A program made the translations under genes and the position numbers. From positions 62,001 to 126,000 of the forward strand of contig SNVD02004904.1 in assembly GCA_013180625.2 (NCBI GenBank): a stretch of DNA of 64,000 nt. The letters run 5' to 3'. The DNA comes from Boswellia sacra (Eukaryota > Streptophyta > Magnoliopsida > Sapindales > Burseraceae). This document shows, piece after piece, positions 10,036 to 24,000 of the stretch; position 1 is the first letter of the stretch; the number at the start of each line of letters is the position of its first letter. The notes under the pieces were generated by a model, which saw only the letters and a program-made list of their open reading frames with translations, did not search any database and was not told the origin of the DNA.

Positions 10036-13000
10036 GCAAAAGACATGGAAAGAATAATAATTATGATATCACCCATCCCGGACCAAAACCAATTTCTTAT
10101 TGAAAAGAATAGTGCAAATTCACGATTTTCATTTCCATTTGGCAATATATGGAGTTTTCTAGCTTTGACCTTCTCACAGCCAACTCCATAAACATATCCA
10201 AAATGATTTAGTTATTGGCACTTAAGCAAATTTCCTTGATATTTTTGCCAATGTGGCAGAGAGTGTAGCAAAGAGATGGTGGAGGTGAGAAGAAAAGAGA
10301 TGACATCAGAAGTGAGAAACAAATTATATGAGAAGCAAAGAGGTCGTTTCAAAAGAGAAGAATAACAGTAGTGAGAAGCACAGAGGCGACACCAGAGGTG
10401 ACAAGTTGCGAAGGTGAGAAGAAGAGGCAAGTCTTGAATTTTGCAAAGACACGATTATGTTTGATTTCTAATTTTGGTATTTTTACAATTTCTAAGGATA
10501 TTTAAGTATTTTCACTTAACAAGAAGTGTAAGAATTAGTTAAATTTAAATATGGGGTTAGATTTGTGAAGTGGACGGTGGAAGGGGCTATTTGGGGGAAA
10601 TTTGCCAGATTTTAGATATCCTAATGTAGACTCTCTATTATTTTTTAGTTTAACGAGTGATTAAGATTGTGTTATTTTTATGAATAAAGTAATTTATTAT
10701 AATTTTAATTATACTATTGACTCATTATATTAGGCATAATTATTTAGTTATATTTTTGTTATTTTGATGTTATATTATATTAAGCAGTTTTAATAGTTAA
10801 GATTAAAAGAATGGATTAATAAAATAATTGATAATTATATTATTCATAAAATATAATATAAATATTATAAAGTCTTTAAAAAGTTTAGATTATTGAAATT
10901 GTTGTTGCTATTGTTCTTTTATAATAATCTAAACTGTTCATGGTTGTTCTTTTATATTAATTATCAGAAGCTTTTGTAAAATATTATAAGATAATTCATT
11001 TAGAAATTTTTTAAAATAGTTTCAAAATAAATAAGATTACAAAGGAACAATATTTTGCCCAAATTTACAGGACAAGGAAAATGATATATCGTAAGTAAAC
11101 GGAGTCTGCTAACAGGCACAGTAGCCATCTTGGGTGCTGCAGTCGTTGAGAACGTAATTTCTTCTTCCCCTTATTTCCAAAAACCCTAGCTTTCAGATTT
11201 ATTTTTGGATATTTTATTTTGCTTTTGAGATTTGGATTTTTCCATAATATATAGTGATATTTATCTGTGATTGGTTGTGATCTAATGATGAAATAAATAT
11301 GTTAAAGTAGGGATTTGAAATCTGAATTTCTGATTCTTTATTTCAGGTTGTCGAAGTGTGAATTGTTGATTTAGCAGTATATTAATAAGCGGGAAAAAAT
11401 ATGTTGTTATTAGATGCAGTCTTGAATTTCTTAATGTCAAATTACCAATATAGAACTTTGTTGTACTTGGAATTGAGTGTTTGTTTTGAGGCTAAGCTCT
11501 TACATGCTTCTATACAAATGTTGACTCTTAACCAGATGTGGCTTCATCAACTAAGTAGATGAAAGGATGTTGAATAGTCACATGTTGCATGCCTGTTTAT
11601 GATCTTTTAAGTTGCTGGTTGTACATGAAGTTAAATAACGTCGAGTTTATGAGATTAGACTATTCCATTATCCAGTTGTAAAAATATTGAATCTGTGTCT
11701 CCAATATGCAACTCAGAAGTTTTTGATATGGAGAGGGAGGGCGGGACAGTGACAACCCTGTATTTGTAGTAGACGAGAAAGAAGCATAAGACACAGAGAT
11801 TGTAATAAGAGCAATCAATTTCATTGGTTTTCTCTTTTCTGCCTCTTGTGGCTCTGTTGAAAATAAGATTTGAGAGAAAAATTAAGGAACCTCTTTTCAT
11901 TAATTGAATGAATTGCAGGTGTTAATGAGCTGCTTATATATAAACTGAGTAGAGAGTAAGTTGACTCTTAACCACTGTTAGCCGATTTAGCATTTGAGAC
12001 AGATATCTAACCGACTTTAGTTGGCTCACGTCTTTGCTCTAACGGTCAGCACCCAGCTTATTTGCTTATTTAAATAGTTTTAAAATATATCAATAATTTA
12101 AGATTTAAACTAAAAATAATGATCATGTCTATTCTCGCCCCCCAGCCCACGTTGTGTTAGTTTTCATTGTGAATAGGAATTCAATAATAATTAAAATTTG
12201 TAAATTATTTATACATTAAAACCTTAGTTCTTAGATTATAAATTGTCAATAAGTAAATATGTTATAACAAATTAACATTATCATTACGATGTTTAAAAAG
12301 AATAAGCTAAACTTCATAATAGGTTGCCAAAACGATCAAATCCTCATTTTAAAATAAAAGATTATAAATATATCAATTATAAAATATTTTACAAAAATCA
12401 AAATAAATAATTTCAACAAACAAGAAACGCAAAACCTGGATTTTATCGTTGCTTTTTGCAGGGCAATGCCACGTTTAGGCCTGACGTCGCCCCAACTCCA
12501 CACAGCTTAAAATAAATTTAGGTTTAAATGTGCACAAGTGTATTGTTAGCAAATTTACAGCTTATCTCTTCCTTTTCTTCTCACACGCCTCACCTGAGTC
12601 ACCTCACCTCACCTTACAAAATTCTCTACTATAAATTCAGCTCTGTCAACTATAAAAATTAATTAATTAATTTAATTTAATTTAATTCCAAAAAGGTCAA
12701 AATTCTCAAGTAACTAATTCCAATTAGTTAATATATGATTACTAACTAATTGCCACACTTCAAATTGTCAACTCTTGTATCAATAACATAAAATAAGGTT
12801 AAAATATTCTCATCTTTAAATATTATTATTAAATTAGAAAAATTATTATTTTAACTTGTCTTCATTTTAAGTTAAATCATAATTTGGGAGCTTGAATTTA
12901 TTCCTAAGAATGAGATTGTCTTCGTTAAAAAAAAAATTAAATGATTTCATGCTTGCTCTATACTCCATAATTCTTTTCAATTACTTCAAGTATGTGTTAA

Positions 13001-13190
13001 TAATATATGATTACTATGTACTTACTTTAAGAGTGCATTATATTATATTAATTATGATATACTAGTATCCGTAGTAACAATAAAAATTTATTCATTTTAG
13101 TAACTAGAACAACTATGGATATAATTTAATTGTTTGTTATTATTTTATAAAGTATTAGTTATTATAATCGGAGGAAAATGTTAAATTATA
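10036..13190. other. Intergenic DNA without a supported gene
   Basis: There is no convincing coding region. The frames at 10212-10430 and 11655-11900 (both minus) have no recognisable domains. Around 11100-11215 a more G+C-rich patch contains an open stretch SLLTGTVAILGAAVVENVI without an ATG, followed by the 5'-UTR-like phrase AAAAACCCTAGC; it may be a lost exon. The remainder is A+T-rich sequence. Confidence 0.45.
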
Positions 13191-14421
13191 TGTTGGTGTC
13201 ACAAGGCATCTCATACACATGCAATGCATGGGATCATTTTTGTTTTGCCATCATGTGATAAAAACATGAACGAGATTATTTTTCTAAATTCAATTTTCAC
13301 TTATGAAAGTTTTTATTCAGAAATATTGATAAATTGAAGTGCATTTTTGGAAATCCATGTCACATAGGAAGTTAATATCTTAATTATCAATTACATTCAT
13401 AATTAGGATATTTTTAGCAAGTGTTTATATTGATTAAGATATTTTTTATAAACAATTATCTTGATTGACAATTATATATTTGATTAAGGATAATTTTGAT
13501 AAATATTTATCTTGATTATTAATCAAATATATGATTAGGATATGTGTACAAATTATCTATGTAATTGATTACTTCCTATTTTTTATTGATTTATATCTAA
13601 TGGGTAAGTATTTATCTGGATTACTAATCACATATTTGAATAGTATACCTTTGGTTGTCAATCACTTATATGACTATGATATTCTTATTAAATAATCTAA
13701 GTGATTGAGATAAGCTTCCTATATTATACGATTTTTATTTAATCATACCTTTTGAATCACATCGAGATTTTACAAGATTATGATATTGGTTGAGATTGAT
13801 GTCAATTATTACCTACAGCTATCTATATACATAGCCTATATAACGATATTTAGACTATGGAAGCAAGCATCGTGGATTAACGAAAAAAGAAGTAAGTTGC
13901 ATAAGGAGCATAGTGTATTGTGTTTTCTTTTGATTTCTTTGTAAAAAGCTTTATACTTTATTTGAGTGAGTAAGTTAAGATTGTGTATGACTCATGTGTG
14001 TTGAATATATGCACAGATTTGATTTGTAAGTGCTCTTAAAGTTGTGTAAACTTAAGTGAGTTGTGTGATTACATAAATCTATAACAATTACGTTAGTTAT
14101 GTCTGATTAAACCAGTGTAGTTACGTCAGTCATAAGTAATAACTGTGGAGTGCAGCATAAGAGGAGTGTGTGAAAAACTATTATTGTAATCAAGATTAAT
14201 CAAGCTTGTATAGATTAGGTTTGTAAATGAGCATGTGTCTACCATTGTAAAGAATCCTAAGTCGAGTGTAAACACATATAATATAGTGGATTGCAACTTT
14301 TGTTCTCCGTAGATGTAAGCTAGTTTATAGTTAAACCACATAAAATCTTCTATTCTATTTTACTTTGCTGATTTAAGTTAAATTATTGTTAACTATCTAT
14401 ATTGTAAAAACTAACATTATA
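13186..14421. mobile_element. Solo LTR (Copia-like) with TTATA target duplication
   Basis: A 1226-bp LTR spans 13191-14416. It begins TGTTGGTGTC, ends AAAACTAACA, and is flanked by TTATA on both sides (13186-13190 and 14417-14421). The 3' third carries the phrases usual in plant Copia R/U5 regions: GTAAACACATATAATATAGTGG, then TTGTTCTCCGTAGATGTA and AAACCACATAAAATCTTC (about 14265-14355). No internal domain, primer-binding site or second LTR is next to it, so it is a solo LTR left by recombination. The 5' half (13370-13740) contains degenerate repeats of a phrase like TTGATTAGGATATTT, probably U3 repeats. Confidence 0.8.
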
Positions 14422-14880
14422 TATTTAATATGAATGTGACTAAATAAGTATATACTTTTTTAAGAATATCATTATATTTTTTTAATATTTTACATATGAT
14501 TAGGACTTATGTTTTTTAATCTTTTAATGCAACTTTTTATGATAGTTTTTTTGTTGAAAAAAAAAAGAAAAGAAAAAGAAATAGAAGACCAGACTGTTCG
14601 ACAACTCCACAGCAACCAAGCACAAATGCCGCTTACCCAGACAACGGAGTGTGCTAATGAGCAGGGCAGGGAGAGGGTTATAGCATAAAATTTTATTTAA
14701 AATATTGTCATTTTTAAACGATAAATTGATGGCTGGGAAGACTTCTTTTGAAACGGCATCGTTTGGGTTGAAAAACAAGCGTGATCCCTCTGCATTAGGA
14801 AAGCTATTTTATGTCCAAAAGTGGAATCGACTGGACAAGATAACAAGAACGTGGCAAATGGAATTGCAGAGAGCAGAGTA

Positions 14881-16354
14881 ATGGAGAATGTCCTCCTCTA
14901 CACATTCACACCACAACAGCCACCTTGCAGCTTCTTCCAACTCAAAACCACTCACCTTCACTTCACCTCTCCTCCTCCTCATCATCATCTTCGTTTCTCC
15001 TTCACCACCACCACCAACACTGCCCGCAAGTGGGACTCAAATGCCGAGACGGTCCGTGCCCAGAAAGTCAACTTCACCTTCAACTTCAACCAAGACGACG
15101 ACGAAGATGATGATGAGGATGAAAATCTTTCTGGTAATGTGAGAAAGAAGAAGAGACGGTGGTGGTCCAAGCAGCCCAGGATGGAAAGGAAAAAGTCTGT
15201 GAATGTGTTCGAGGAAGCTATAGAAAGTATCTGGATATTCAAGGTAATGCGAATTCCTTTCCTTTTGCATTCTACGCCAAATTTATTTATTGGATTAACT
15301 GTTTTGGGGGCAATTGGAGTCTATGTATGCAACATGAATTTTGTTTTTGTATTGCCCGAGTGAGTTTCATCATTGATTGATAGTGTTTGTTTTTGTTCAA
15401 GAACAGCTAAGTTTTTAGCAATTATGCTATGCAGCAGTAGTTTATGTCCAGTTTGATGCCTTCAAAGGGACTACCTTGAGCAGCCATGAAGTAGTAAACC
15501 ATTCTGGTAGGCCCTATTCATGGAGTTGTATTACTTATGAGATCCTGAGAAATTTGAATGCTTAACAAGTAACAACTTTGTTGGAACCAAGGGTTTTTGC
15601 AGTTTCTTCTCCTAGAGGGGTTTATGTTTTAATGTTGTTTTCTAAGTCCTAACCATACTTTTGATAGGTATTGCTTTGAAACAGAAAGCTGTGTGAAATT
15701 TGAGATGTTGACTGTTTTCAGTTGTAGACTTGTTTTTATTCATGAACCCGGTATTGGTATTCCTACTGTAGGATTGACATTTATATGATCCTGAAATGTC
15801 CCAATATTTTTGCTTATGGATCTATGCAGGTATTTAAATCGTTTGGTTGGTTTCTTCCGGCCATCCTCATATCGTTTCTGCTAGCTACTGGTCCAAAAGC
15901 TTTCCTTATGGCATTGGCACCGCTCCTTGTGCTGTCAGTCCTGTATTTAGCATTTCAGAAGTTGAGGGGAAAGACACAAAACAGGACCAAACGCAGTTCT
16001 AGGATAAGGAGGAAAACATCTTCCAGGACTGTCAGGAGTGTTGACATGAGGGCAAAAGGGGAAGAAGGCCAGGAGGCGAGAAAGTCGGAGATGGAAAATC
16101 AGGCCTGGGTGGGTAGTAACAACGGTCCAGTTAATAAGGGTAGCCAAGACACAACCACACCTAATTTTGGTGGATGGGAATATCTGGATAAGGAAGGATC
16201 CATGCAAGAGACATCTGAAGTCATAAGTGAATCACAAAGTACACAGAAGGAGAAGTTGAGTGTGAGCGGGAGAAGAAGTGACACGCCCTTGCTACTAAGA
16301 TTGTTGATTGCTGTTTTCCCATTTATTGGTTTTTGGGCTAAGATGTTTTGGTGA
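14881..16354 (+). CDS. Uncharacterised plant membrane protein, probably organelle-targeted
   Basis: Two exons, 14881-15243 and 15830-16354, joined in phase 0 (AAG|GTAATG ... TATGCAG|GTA), give 295 residues. The frame is open upstream to a GTG at 14821, but 14881 is the first ATG. The N-terminus (MENVLLYTFTPQQPP..., then Ser/Thr/His-rich, with few acidic residues up to about 45) resembles a plastid transit peptide. An acidic run (QDDDEDDDEDEN, about 75-86) precedes a basic patch RKKKRRWW. Two membrane segments follow, about 126-161 (FGWFLPAILISFLL, FLMALAPLLVLSVLYLAF). A Lys/Arg- then Ser/Glu-rich soluble region leads to a third hydrophobic segment at the extreme C-terminus (LLLRLLIAVFPFIGFWAKMF, about 275-294). 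I do not recognise a named family. Plastid or other organelle membrane location is an inference. Confidence 0.75.
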
Positions 16355-18042
16355 ATTGATTCCGGCAAGCATGACCTTGGAACATCAGGTGATTGGTTTT
16401 GTTTCCAAGTGCTAAAGTTGAGTCTCCAAATTTTGAAGGTATAGTTTGTTCTTGTTCTTGCTTGACCACTTTCCACTCCCTACTGAGAGCTGAAGCCAAG
16501 ATCAAAATGTTTTCCGACCATAGTCCATTTGCTCATATGCCACATTAATGATGGTTCATTCAATGATTTCATGTGCTCGAGCCATGTTATTTTCATGGGG
16601 ACAGAGGAGTTATTATGAAGGTTTTTCATATATTTATGTACACAGTGTGACATTTTGATTCATTTATACTTATATTGTTGTAAGATATATTTTTTGCTCA
16701 TAAACTTGCACATAAGTTAACTGCATATTTGGGGATGGGAGCACCTTCCTTTTCTCTGCTTTGGGGATCCAAATTGCTAGTGTATTGTCAGGAAATTCAT
16801 TTAGCTGAGCTAATGTGGATTGTCCAATAACTGTATTTGCTAGAACAATAGAAATCTATTGTTATTGGTTTCTCAAATTGAACACAGAATCTCCTGTCAA
16901 CAGCCAAATATATAATTTCATCACAATATTGGCAGCATTCAATGAATCAGTTGCAAACTCGCTACCCTGATTCATTTATCTCACTACTTCATGCAGGAGT
17001 AATTTCAAGAATGCTTGTCAGCTCATGGCCTGGCGCACTAATGGAGGGATATTTTTTCTCTTGGTCTTAGAAAGTACTTACAGTGGTAAATGAAATGAAT
17101 CAATGATAAAGTATTACTCCAAATTTTCATGATATAAATTCCTGCCACTTTGGATTCAAATTCAATAATCAGCTTCTCCTGTGTAGCCTTTACTCTTTCA
17201 TAATACTGTGAAAAAATTTTAGTTAGAAGGGACATAAGTATATTTATCTAACATTGATATTCTTAAAATATTTGCGTTCTAAAAGTTTATTTAATAGTAA
17301 TAGAGAGAATGAAATAAATTTGTTCTATGTAAGATTTTATTTATTTATTTTAATTACTTAGAAGCGCGGATCGGATAAAAGGAGAATAGTATAGTGTTCA
17401 ATATTTGTGTTCCTGTGGCAACCTATACTAAACACTTCCACAGTTCTACAAATCTATGATCTTACTGTGGCAATTCTAAGCCCAAGGCATGGTATGGCAA
17501 TTCAACGTCCTACCAAATGCATGAGGCTCATAACATTTAACCAGTCCACCAGCCTTTGAACCAACGTCCATGGCAGTTCTCAAAAAGTGCCACAAACCGA
17601 GAGGGCACCATAACCCACTCCATGCAACCAGCCAAGCCAACAACAAAGTGGCACCACAATCCATGTCAGGCAACTTTCACCTCCACATCCCCTAACTCAA
17701 GTTCTGAATATGATTTCTACTCTGATATCACTTGTTAACTACCTCAACTTAAAAGACCAGCCTATGAAATGAAAAAGTGTCTACATCTTTACATAAACAA
17801 AGGCTGATACCAATTTTTACCAAGGGCAAACATTGCACCAAGGAATTCTCATTAATATAGAACCTTTTGTATTTGATTAGGGCGAACTGGATGATTTCTT
17901 CTCCTCACCCAAATGTTCCAAACCAGTGTTAATTTCACATTTAAGGAAGAATTAAAGAAAACTTCAAAGAATGGTAAAACTAGGCAAACAATTCTGCCAT
18001 AAAAAAATGGTAAATTCTACAGGAAGGAAAAAAAAAATCATA
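16355..18042. other. Intergenic stretch with 3' ends of two convergent genes and a possible retroelement trace
   Basis: The left gene (plus) and CTPA (minus) converge here, so both 3' UTRs lie in this stretch. I see no supported gene. At 17722-17737 the minus strand reads AACAAGTGATATCAGAG, which resembles the junction of an LTR end with an initiator-Met primer-binding site (TGGTATCAGAG). It is followed on the minus strand by a G-rich open leader (17673-17476). This may be a retrotransposon remnant, but no second LTR or coding domain was found. Confidence 0.35.
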
Positions 18043-21000
18043 TTATCTTGAAAACAGTTGAGTTCTGTTAACGTGGCAAGCAGATGCAGGATCCTGGAGA
18101 CAGCCACAAAAAGCATCCTCATCCTTGGGAAAGAACGTTGGCAGAGGATGATCAGGAATAACACCGACCTACATAGAAGCAAGGCACAAGAATATTTAAT
18201 GCAAGAGATTGAGAGAACGGGAGATGCTATGTGATCAGCTACAGACCTTGTCAATATCAGTGTGAGCAGGTGTCTCATAGCGAGCAACTGTAACAGCCAA
18301 GCCAGAGCCATCAGAGAGCTGAAAAACTGACTGAATTTTGCTGCCGAGTGGAACACAAGGCACTAGTTAGGAATATGCAACATACGAATGCATGGTGTTA
18401 AGGGAAAATAATTACCCTTTCCCATATGTGGGTTCTCCAAACAAAATAGCACGTTTGTTGTCTTTTAATGCACCAGCCAATATTTCACTTGCACTTGCAG
18501 TTCCCTTGTTAACCTGAAAAAAGCTCAAAATAGAAATCCATTGAACAGGGCATTACCAGTGCATTGGAAAATGCATAGGCTTTACTATTTTGGAAAATCG
18601 ATTTTGTTAGTAAATCCAAAAACAAAAAAATATGCATTCAGTTCATATTTCAAGAATACATGTTCATCCTTTAAATTACCAGTGCCAGACACTTTTTATT
18701 TGCTTTTGTTCTCAAAAGCTGTTTTATATTATATTAATAGAAGTATGCTTGTATTTTGAAAATACAAAATATATTTCATTTTCATTATACAAAACAATTC
18801 TGCAGCAGAACACTAAATAGTTCCTGTTAAGAAACTACTTTACTTACAAATTGAAGCGTGTAGGTAAAGTCTCTACCTTAATATTTAGCCTCTACTACAC
18901 TGCCTCACGTGTACTTGCATGTGAAGAGGCCTCACATGCTTCATATGCTTCTTACAAGTAAGCCAAACATAGCCATATTAAGAAACTGTTCCACCTGAAA
19001 GCTTAAGTTTGTAGCTAATGGTTTAACATCAATATTAAGCCTCTAATAGTTCCTAAATAGATACTAAAAACAGTAAAAAAGTTATTAAGCAGATAATTGA
19101 AGGCCGGTATTCTAAAAGGGAGCAGAAAGCATTCAATGCAATCAATTTTCAGTGGTGAAAATTGTTTAATATTTGATCCGAAACTCTATATAACATTCTG
19201 ATTTAAGGTTTGTCCTAGATTTCTCCTTAAGAAATCTTGGTTTCTAGGGACATTTCGAGTAAAATCAGTCCCTGGTCCATTGTAGTCAGTTGGCTACAGT
19301 TATTTTTTGCCCTCATTCGTTTGCACCATCATTCAACTATGAAATCCATAAAAATTTGACATATAGACATAGACACACTGACAACTGAAACTAAACGACC
19401 ACAAAAGATGCTAGAAACTATTTTGCAATCTGCAAAAGAACACTTAAAGCAATATACTTTAAATAATAATAATAATAATAATAGTACAAATAAAAAAAAT
19501 AAGGGGGATTATTCACCGATAAGATATCAAGAATGATTACAAACCAAAGTGTAATGAAATTCTGAACACCTATAGGTTGTAGCAAATGAACCTATTGGCC
19601 AATATATTCTCAAACATCAAATACAATCAAGACCAAATTTCTAAATGCCAGGGAATAAAAGAAAGCCTACCAGTACAGCTAGGGGTTCTGAAGCTGCTAC
19701 TGCACTGCTTCCATCTGTGTCATATATATCTCGAACACCACGACTATCGCAAATATACACAATCACACCTTTATCTAACCTGAATGGCAACAGCTAACTA
19801 TTAGAATTTGTGCTACTTGATTGAAACATATGAAGGAAGCAAGATAATCTCTTGGAGGAAAAGCTTAGAACTGCAAAGTTTGGTGCTTTTTGGTGACAAA
19901 ATTATACAACAAAAAAATCGCAACTGAAGAAAGAAGATCTTAAAATTTCTTCTGAGAAAGCCACAACTTAAATGTATAACAAACAGAAGAATATGTGAGA
20001 ACTTAAATTCTATTATGAGATTTTTACTTGTAAGCTTAAGATTTTTGGTTCAAGTGATAACTTGGCATACTAAATATGACAGCATTGTGCACCTTGTACA
20101 TCTGAAGAAGCAAGGACGCATAACATATAACTACAGAGCACAATGCACAGGATGAAAAATATCCATAAGCAACGACACTTTTCTTCCTTTTTTTTTCTTT
20201 TTTTTTGGTGGTTTTCCTTAGACTGAGAGCTACTTTTGAGAGTTGCAACCTTGGTAGTCAAGAAATTTTTAGGATATTATTATTTGCCAAGTAGGCCCCA
20301 AGGAATTGGACCCTTAATCTCGTTTCTTTACCAATAAACTGAACAAAATATGCAATAGAGCCAAAATATTCTTTTTATCTTAGCTACACTAAGAAATCTT
20401 TTCATGCTTGAGAGTAAAAAAGTTATAAGAAACATGAGATACCTCCCCGCTAAAACAGGGTAATTTCCAAATATCCTTGACAAGAGTCAAACAACGTTCA
20501 ACTAGTATCATATTTCATAAGCATACCCCCGAAAAGCTAGCCGATGTATGAAAAGTTATGAGAAACATGAGATATCTCCCTGCTAAAACAAGGTAATTTT
20601 CAAATATCCTTGAGATGAATCAAACAATGTTCAACTAGTATCATCTTTCTAAGCATATCCTTGAAAAGGTAGCCTATGTATGAACTTGACTTATAAATGG
20701 TTTTAGGGTTATCTTTATATATTGCAAAGTTGTCAATATCCTTAAGGCCAGACTAAGAAAGGAATTAACTTATGTAATGTTGATGGTATTTCTAATATAT
20801 AATTGCATCTAGACAATTCTGTTTACCATGAAAAGCAACAGAAAATAGCATCACTAGATTTATGTTTCATTTAACTGGAAAATGCATCAAGGAACGTTCT
20901 ATAACAGCCAAAAGTTCTATCAATCTATCCCCAACAACATGATATGAAGCTGATATAAAAATTAAGGTATCATATTTATTAAATAAGAATTTACTACAAT

Positions 21001-24000
21001 TTTAAAATTGTTTAACATTAATCCTCCATTTAACTTACCAGATCTTGGCAATCTCAATTCCTTCTGGGAAAAGACCACCACTGCAGCAAAATTAAGCTTT
21101 CAGAAAGCCTGCCAAAGGGCCAAGTTAACTATGGAGCATGTTGAAAGCTAATCACCTATTATCTCGAAGGTCCAACACAAATGCATTAACACCATTACTC
21201 CTTAAAGTATCAATTGCTTTCTTGACGGCCCCTAAAAGTAAAGAAAAAGCACATGCAGTAAACTGTAATATCAAACTACATCAGCTTAGCTAAGGAGAGA
21301 TGAACTAAGACTTGTCACAAATTGGGGAATGCAGATCATGCATTTCCTTTAACAATATATTTATTAGAAAAATAAAAATAAATAAGAACAAACATGTTTA
21401 ACTTCATTGGAGGAAAATATATTACTACTGCACATCCATCACTAACAAATTTTCTCCCTCTCAACCAAACAAGCTTGAGGCCTTGCAAGCAAATAGATTA
21501 TCAACCACAATATTTTGGTAGAGCACCTGGAAGAAATCCTGCATAACTGATAAAAAATCCCCATCTCTACTTACCAGAAGCATTTTGGTTGAATGATGTT
21601 AGTTTTATATATCCAATCCTTGGAGAATCCTTCCCTGAACCAGGAACTTCACATAGTCTTGACTTTACCGGATTCAGTGACACTCTCTCTCTCCTGGAAG
21701 ACAGCAGTTGGTTACTTCTACTTTTTCAAATGTATAGGAAAATGCAGATTGATACCAATCACAATACCATAACTTATAACATAATGGTATATTCCTAGTA
21801 AGGCTGGGAGATAAGCAGTGAAGCATAAAGAAGTACAGAACCCAAACCATACAAAATTATTTTGTTGCATGCAAAATATTTACTTAGGAATATGAACAAA
21901 GTTTCCATTGGATATGGAAATCACAATGTAAACCAGCAAACTTACGTCAGAGCTAGATGCTTTATTTCAGTTCCACTCTGAATGGTTAATTCCACTGAGC
22001 TTCCTTCAGGTCCCCTGAAATTCACTAAAAAAGTTTAGGCATATGAATAAACTAAAACTTAAAAAGCGCAAAAAACAAGTGTGCAAAGAAAAATAATAAA
22101 TAATTAAAATTATACTTGCAGAATGATTTCTATCACTATAATAAGAAGAAACCTTATTAAATGATAAGTCTCAAAGGTCCCAGAAGCCTCACCTAACATT
22201 GTATTCGGAAAATACTATGTAAGAAAACTACTCTATAACCAGACATTAATCATAATTTTTTTAACAGTAGCATATAAACCATCATAAAATGTCTTTAAGT
22301 ATGCACGGATCAGTTTGCATTGCAATAAATGATGGCTATGACTCTAAAGCAGATGACACATCGACTGACAGCATTTGGTATTCTCTAATTTTACCACTTT
22401 CTTTCATGTGTGACCCAGACAAGTTCATAATGCAGAATGTCACATTTAATGTTAAGACATGTAGTAGAAGGAGATTTTTCTAACCACACTCCCATTAATC
22501 AATAGAAAAGTACTTCCTCTGAGTTCTTGGGCAATTAGATATTTTATAAACCACCAGATGAAAGAAATATAAATCCTTAAGAAAATAGATTAGTTAAAAG
22601 GTAAGAATGACCCTCAAATACAAAACTGCCCCAAAGTAGTATATTCTATGAAAATTTTCCAGAGTCTGACACATATGCATCAGCATCCTCTTTTCTGCAA
22701 AATTCCTAGCGCGGGTTAGACTAGTTCTATCCATGTTTCTTCTCAACCAAAACATATAACTAATAAAGCTGATTTTGTTTGTACGACTTATGAGATAAGA
22801 CACTTACTGCAACCTCTCTGCTGCATCATATATACCCATGTTTTCAGTGCTATTATCATCTATTGCCAGAATAATATCTCCAGACACAACTCCAGCCCTA
22901 TTTGCAGGACCCCCTGGAGAAGCTGAAATAACAATAAGTCCAGTACCTGATCCATCCGAACCTGTAGGGTAGCCTATCGAGAGGCCTACACCCGTAAGAG
23001 CCCCTTGAGTTCCAGACTGCCTTCAAAGAACATACTAACAAATTTAAGGATGATATCCAGATGGACATAAATTTTTCTGAAGAAGACTCCATAGATCTAG
23101 ATTTTGTACAGTGGCTTCCATGATAACCAATCAAGAATGCAATAGATTAAGGTGTAAAAGGACACAGAATCATACCCGCAAACTCTTCAACTTTTCAGGC
23201 TCCAGAAACCGAGTAAAAGGATCATCCAATGTGGCAAGCATCTTCCTTATGGCCATATCTGCCCACAAATCCACCACTAGGACTCAGAAAGTTGGTACAC
23301 TATCAATAATAACTTTCAATAAAGCAGTACAATTTATAAGCGAAAAACCATATCTATTGCACCAATTTACATGATTGCAGATCTCTGCCAAGTTAACTCC
23401 AGTTTAGGTTGTGATTGCAAGAAGTATTATGATACTGTCTCACAAATTACAGTTGGAATGGAAAGCAAATGCAAGATGAGGTAAAAACATTGTCATAATC
23501 AACATATTAAGGAAATCAACATCAAAAAAGTTTACGTAAAAAGTAAATTAATCTGATTGCGACTCCAGTTATACCAACATCATTTTACTTCACTGAGGTG
23601 CAGCAAACAACAAGAAATAAGTCTTTCCAGATGCTTCAGAGTGGGCAACAAAAAGCAAGGACAAAATTTTACAAACCAAAAAATTCATACATGTCTCCTC
23701 TCGGTTGTTCATTGGTTCATTTCGCAGTGCATTTTCTCTGTACCGAAACCAACTTTGTCCATTGAAAGTTTTGTCAACATAAGCACGGTCAATTGTTCTC
23801 CATGCCTCTAGGAAGAGCAGATTCTCTTCACTGAGGGCAACTGAACAACAGAAATAATAATTAGGGCGAAAAGCAAAATATAGGAACCAATCTTCCAACA
23901 ACTTGGAGCTTCCCAATTGAGTATTTTACATGTGAAAGATAATCTTACAAGAAGGAGTTTCGCTGACAGCAACAGAAACTGATGTCACAAGCAGCATAGC

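Noticed and set aside
14821..14880. Upstream in-frame extension of the membrane-protein gene starting at 14821
   Set aside because: The codon at 14821 is GTG, not an ATG start for a plant nuclear gene. The first in-frame ATG is at 14881.
23016..23025. Alternative acceptor adding one Gln at the CTPA exon boundary (SLR-Q-SGT)
   Set aside because: Using the donor CGG|GTATGA with the acceptor GGCAG|TCTGGA keeps phase and restores the family sequence SLRSGTQG without an insertion.
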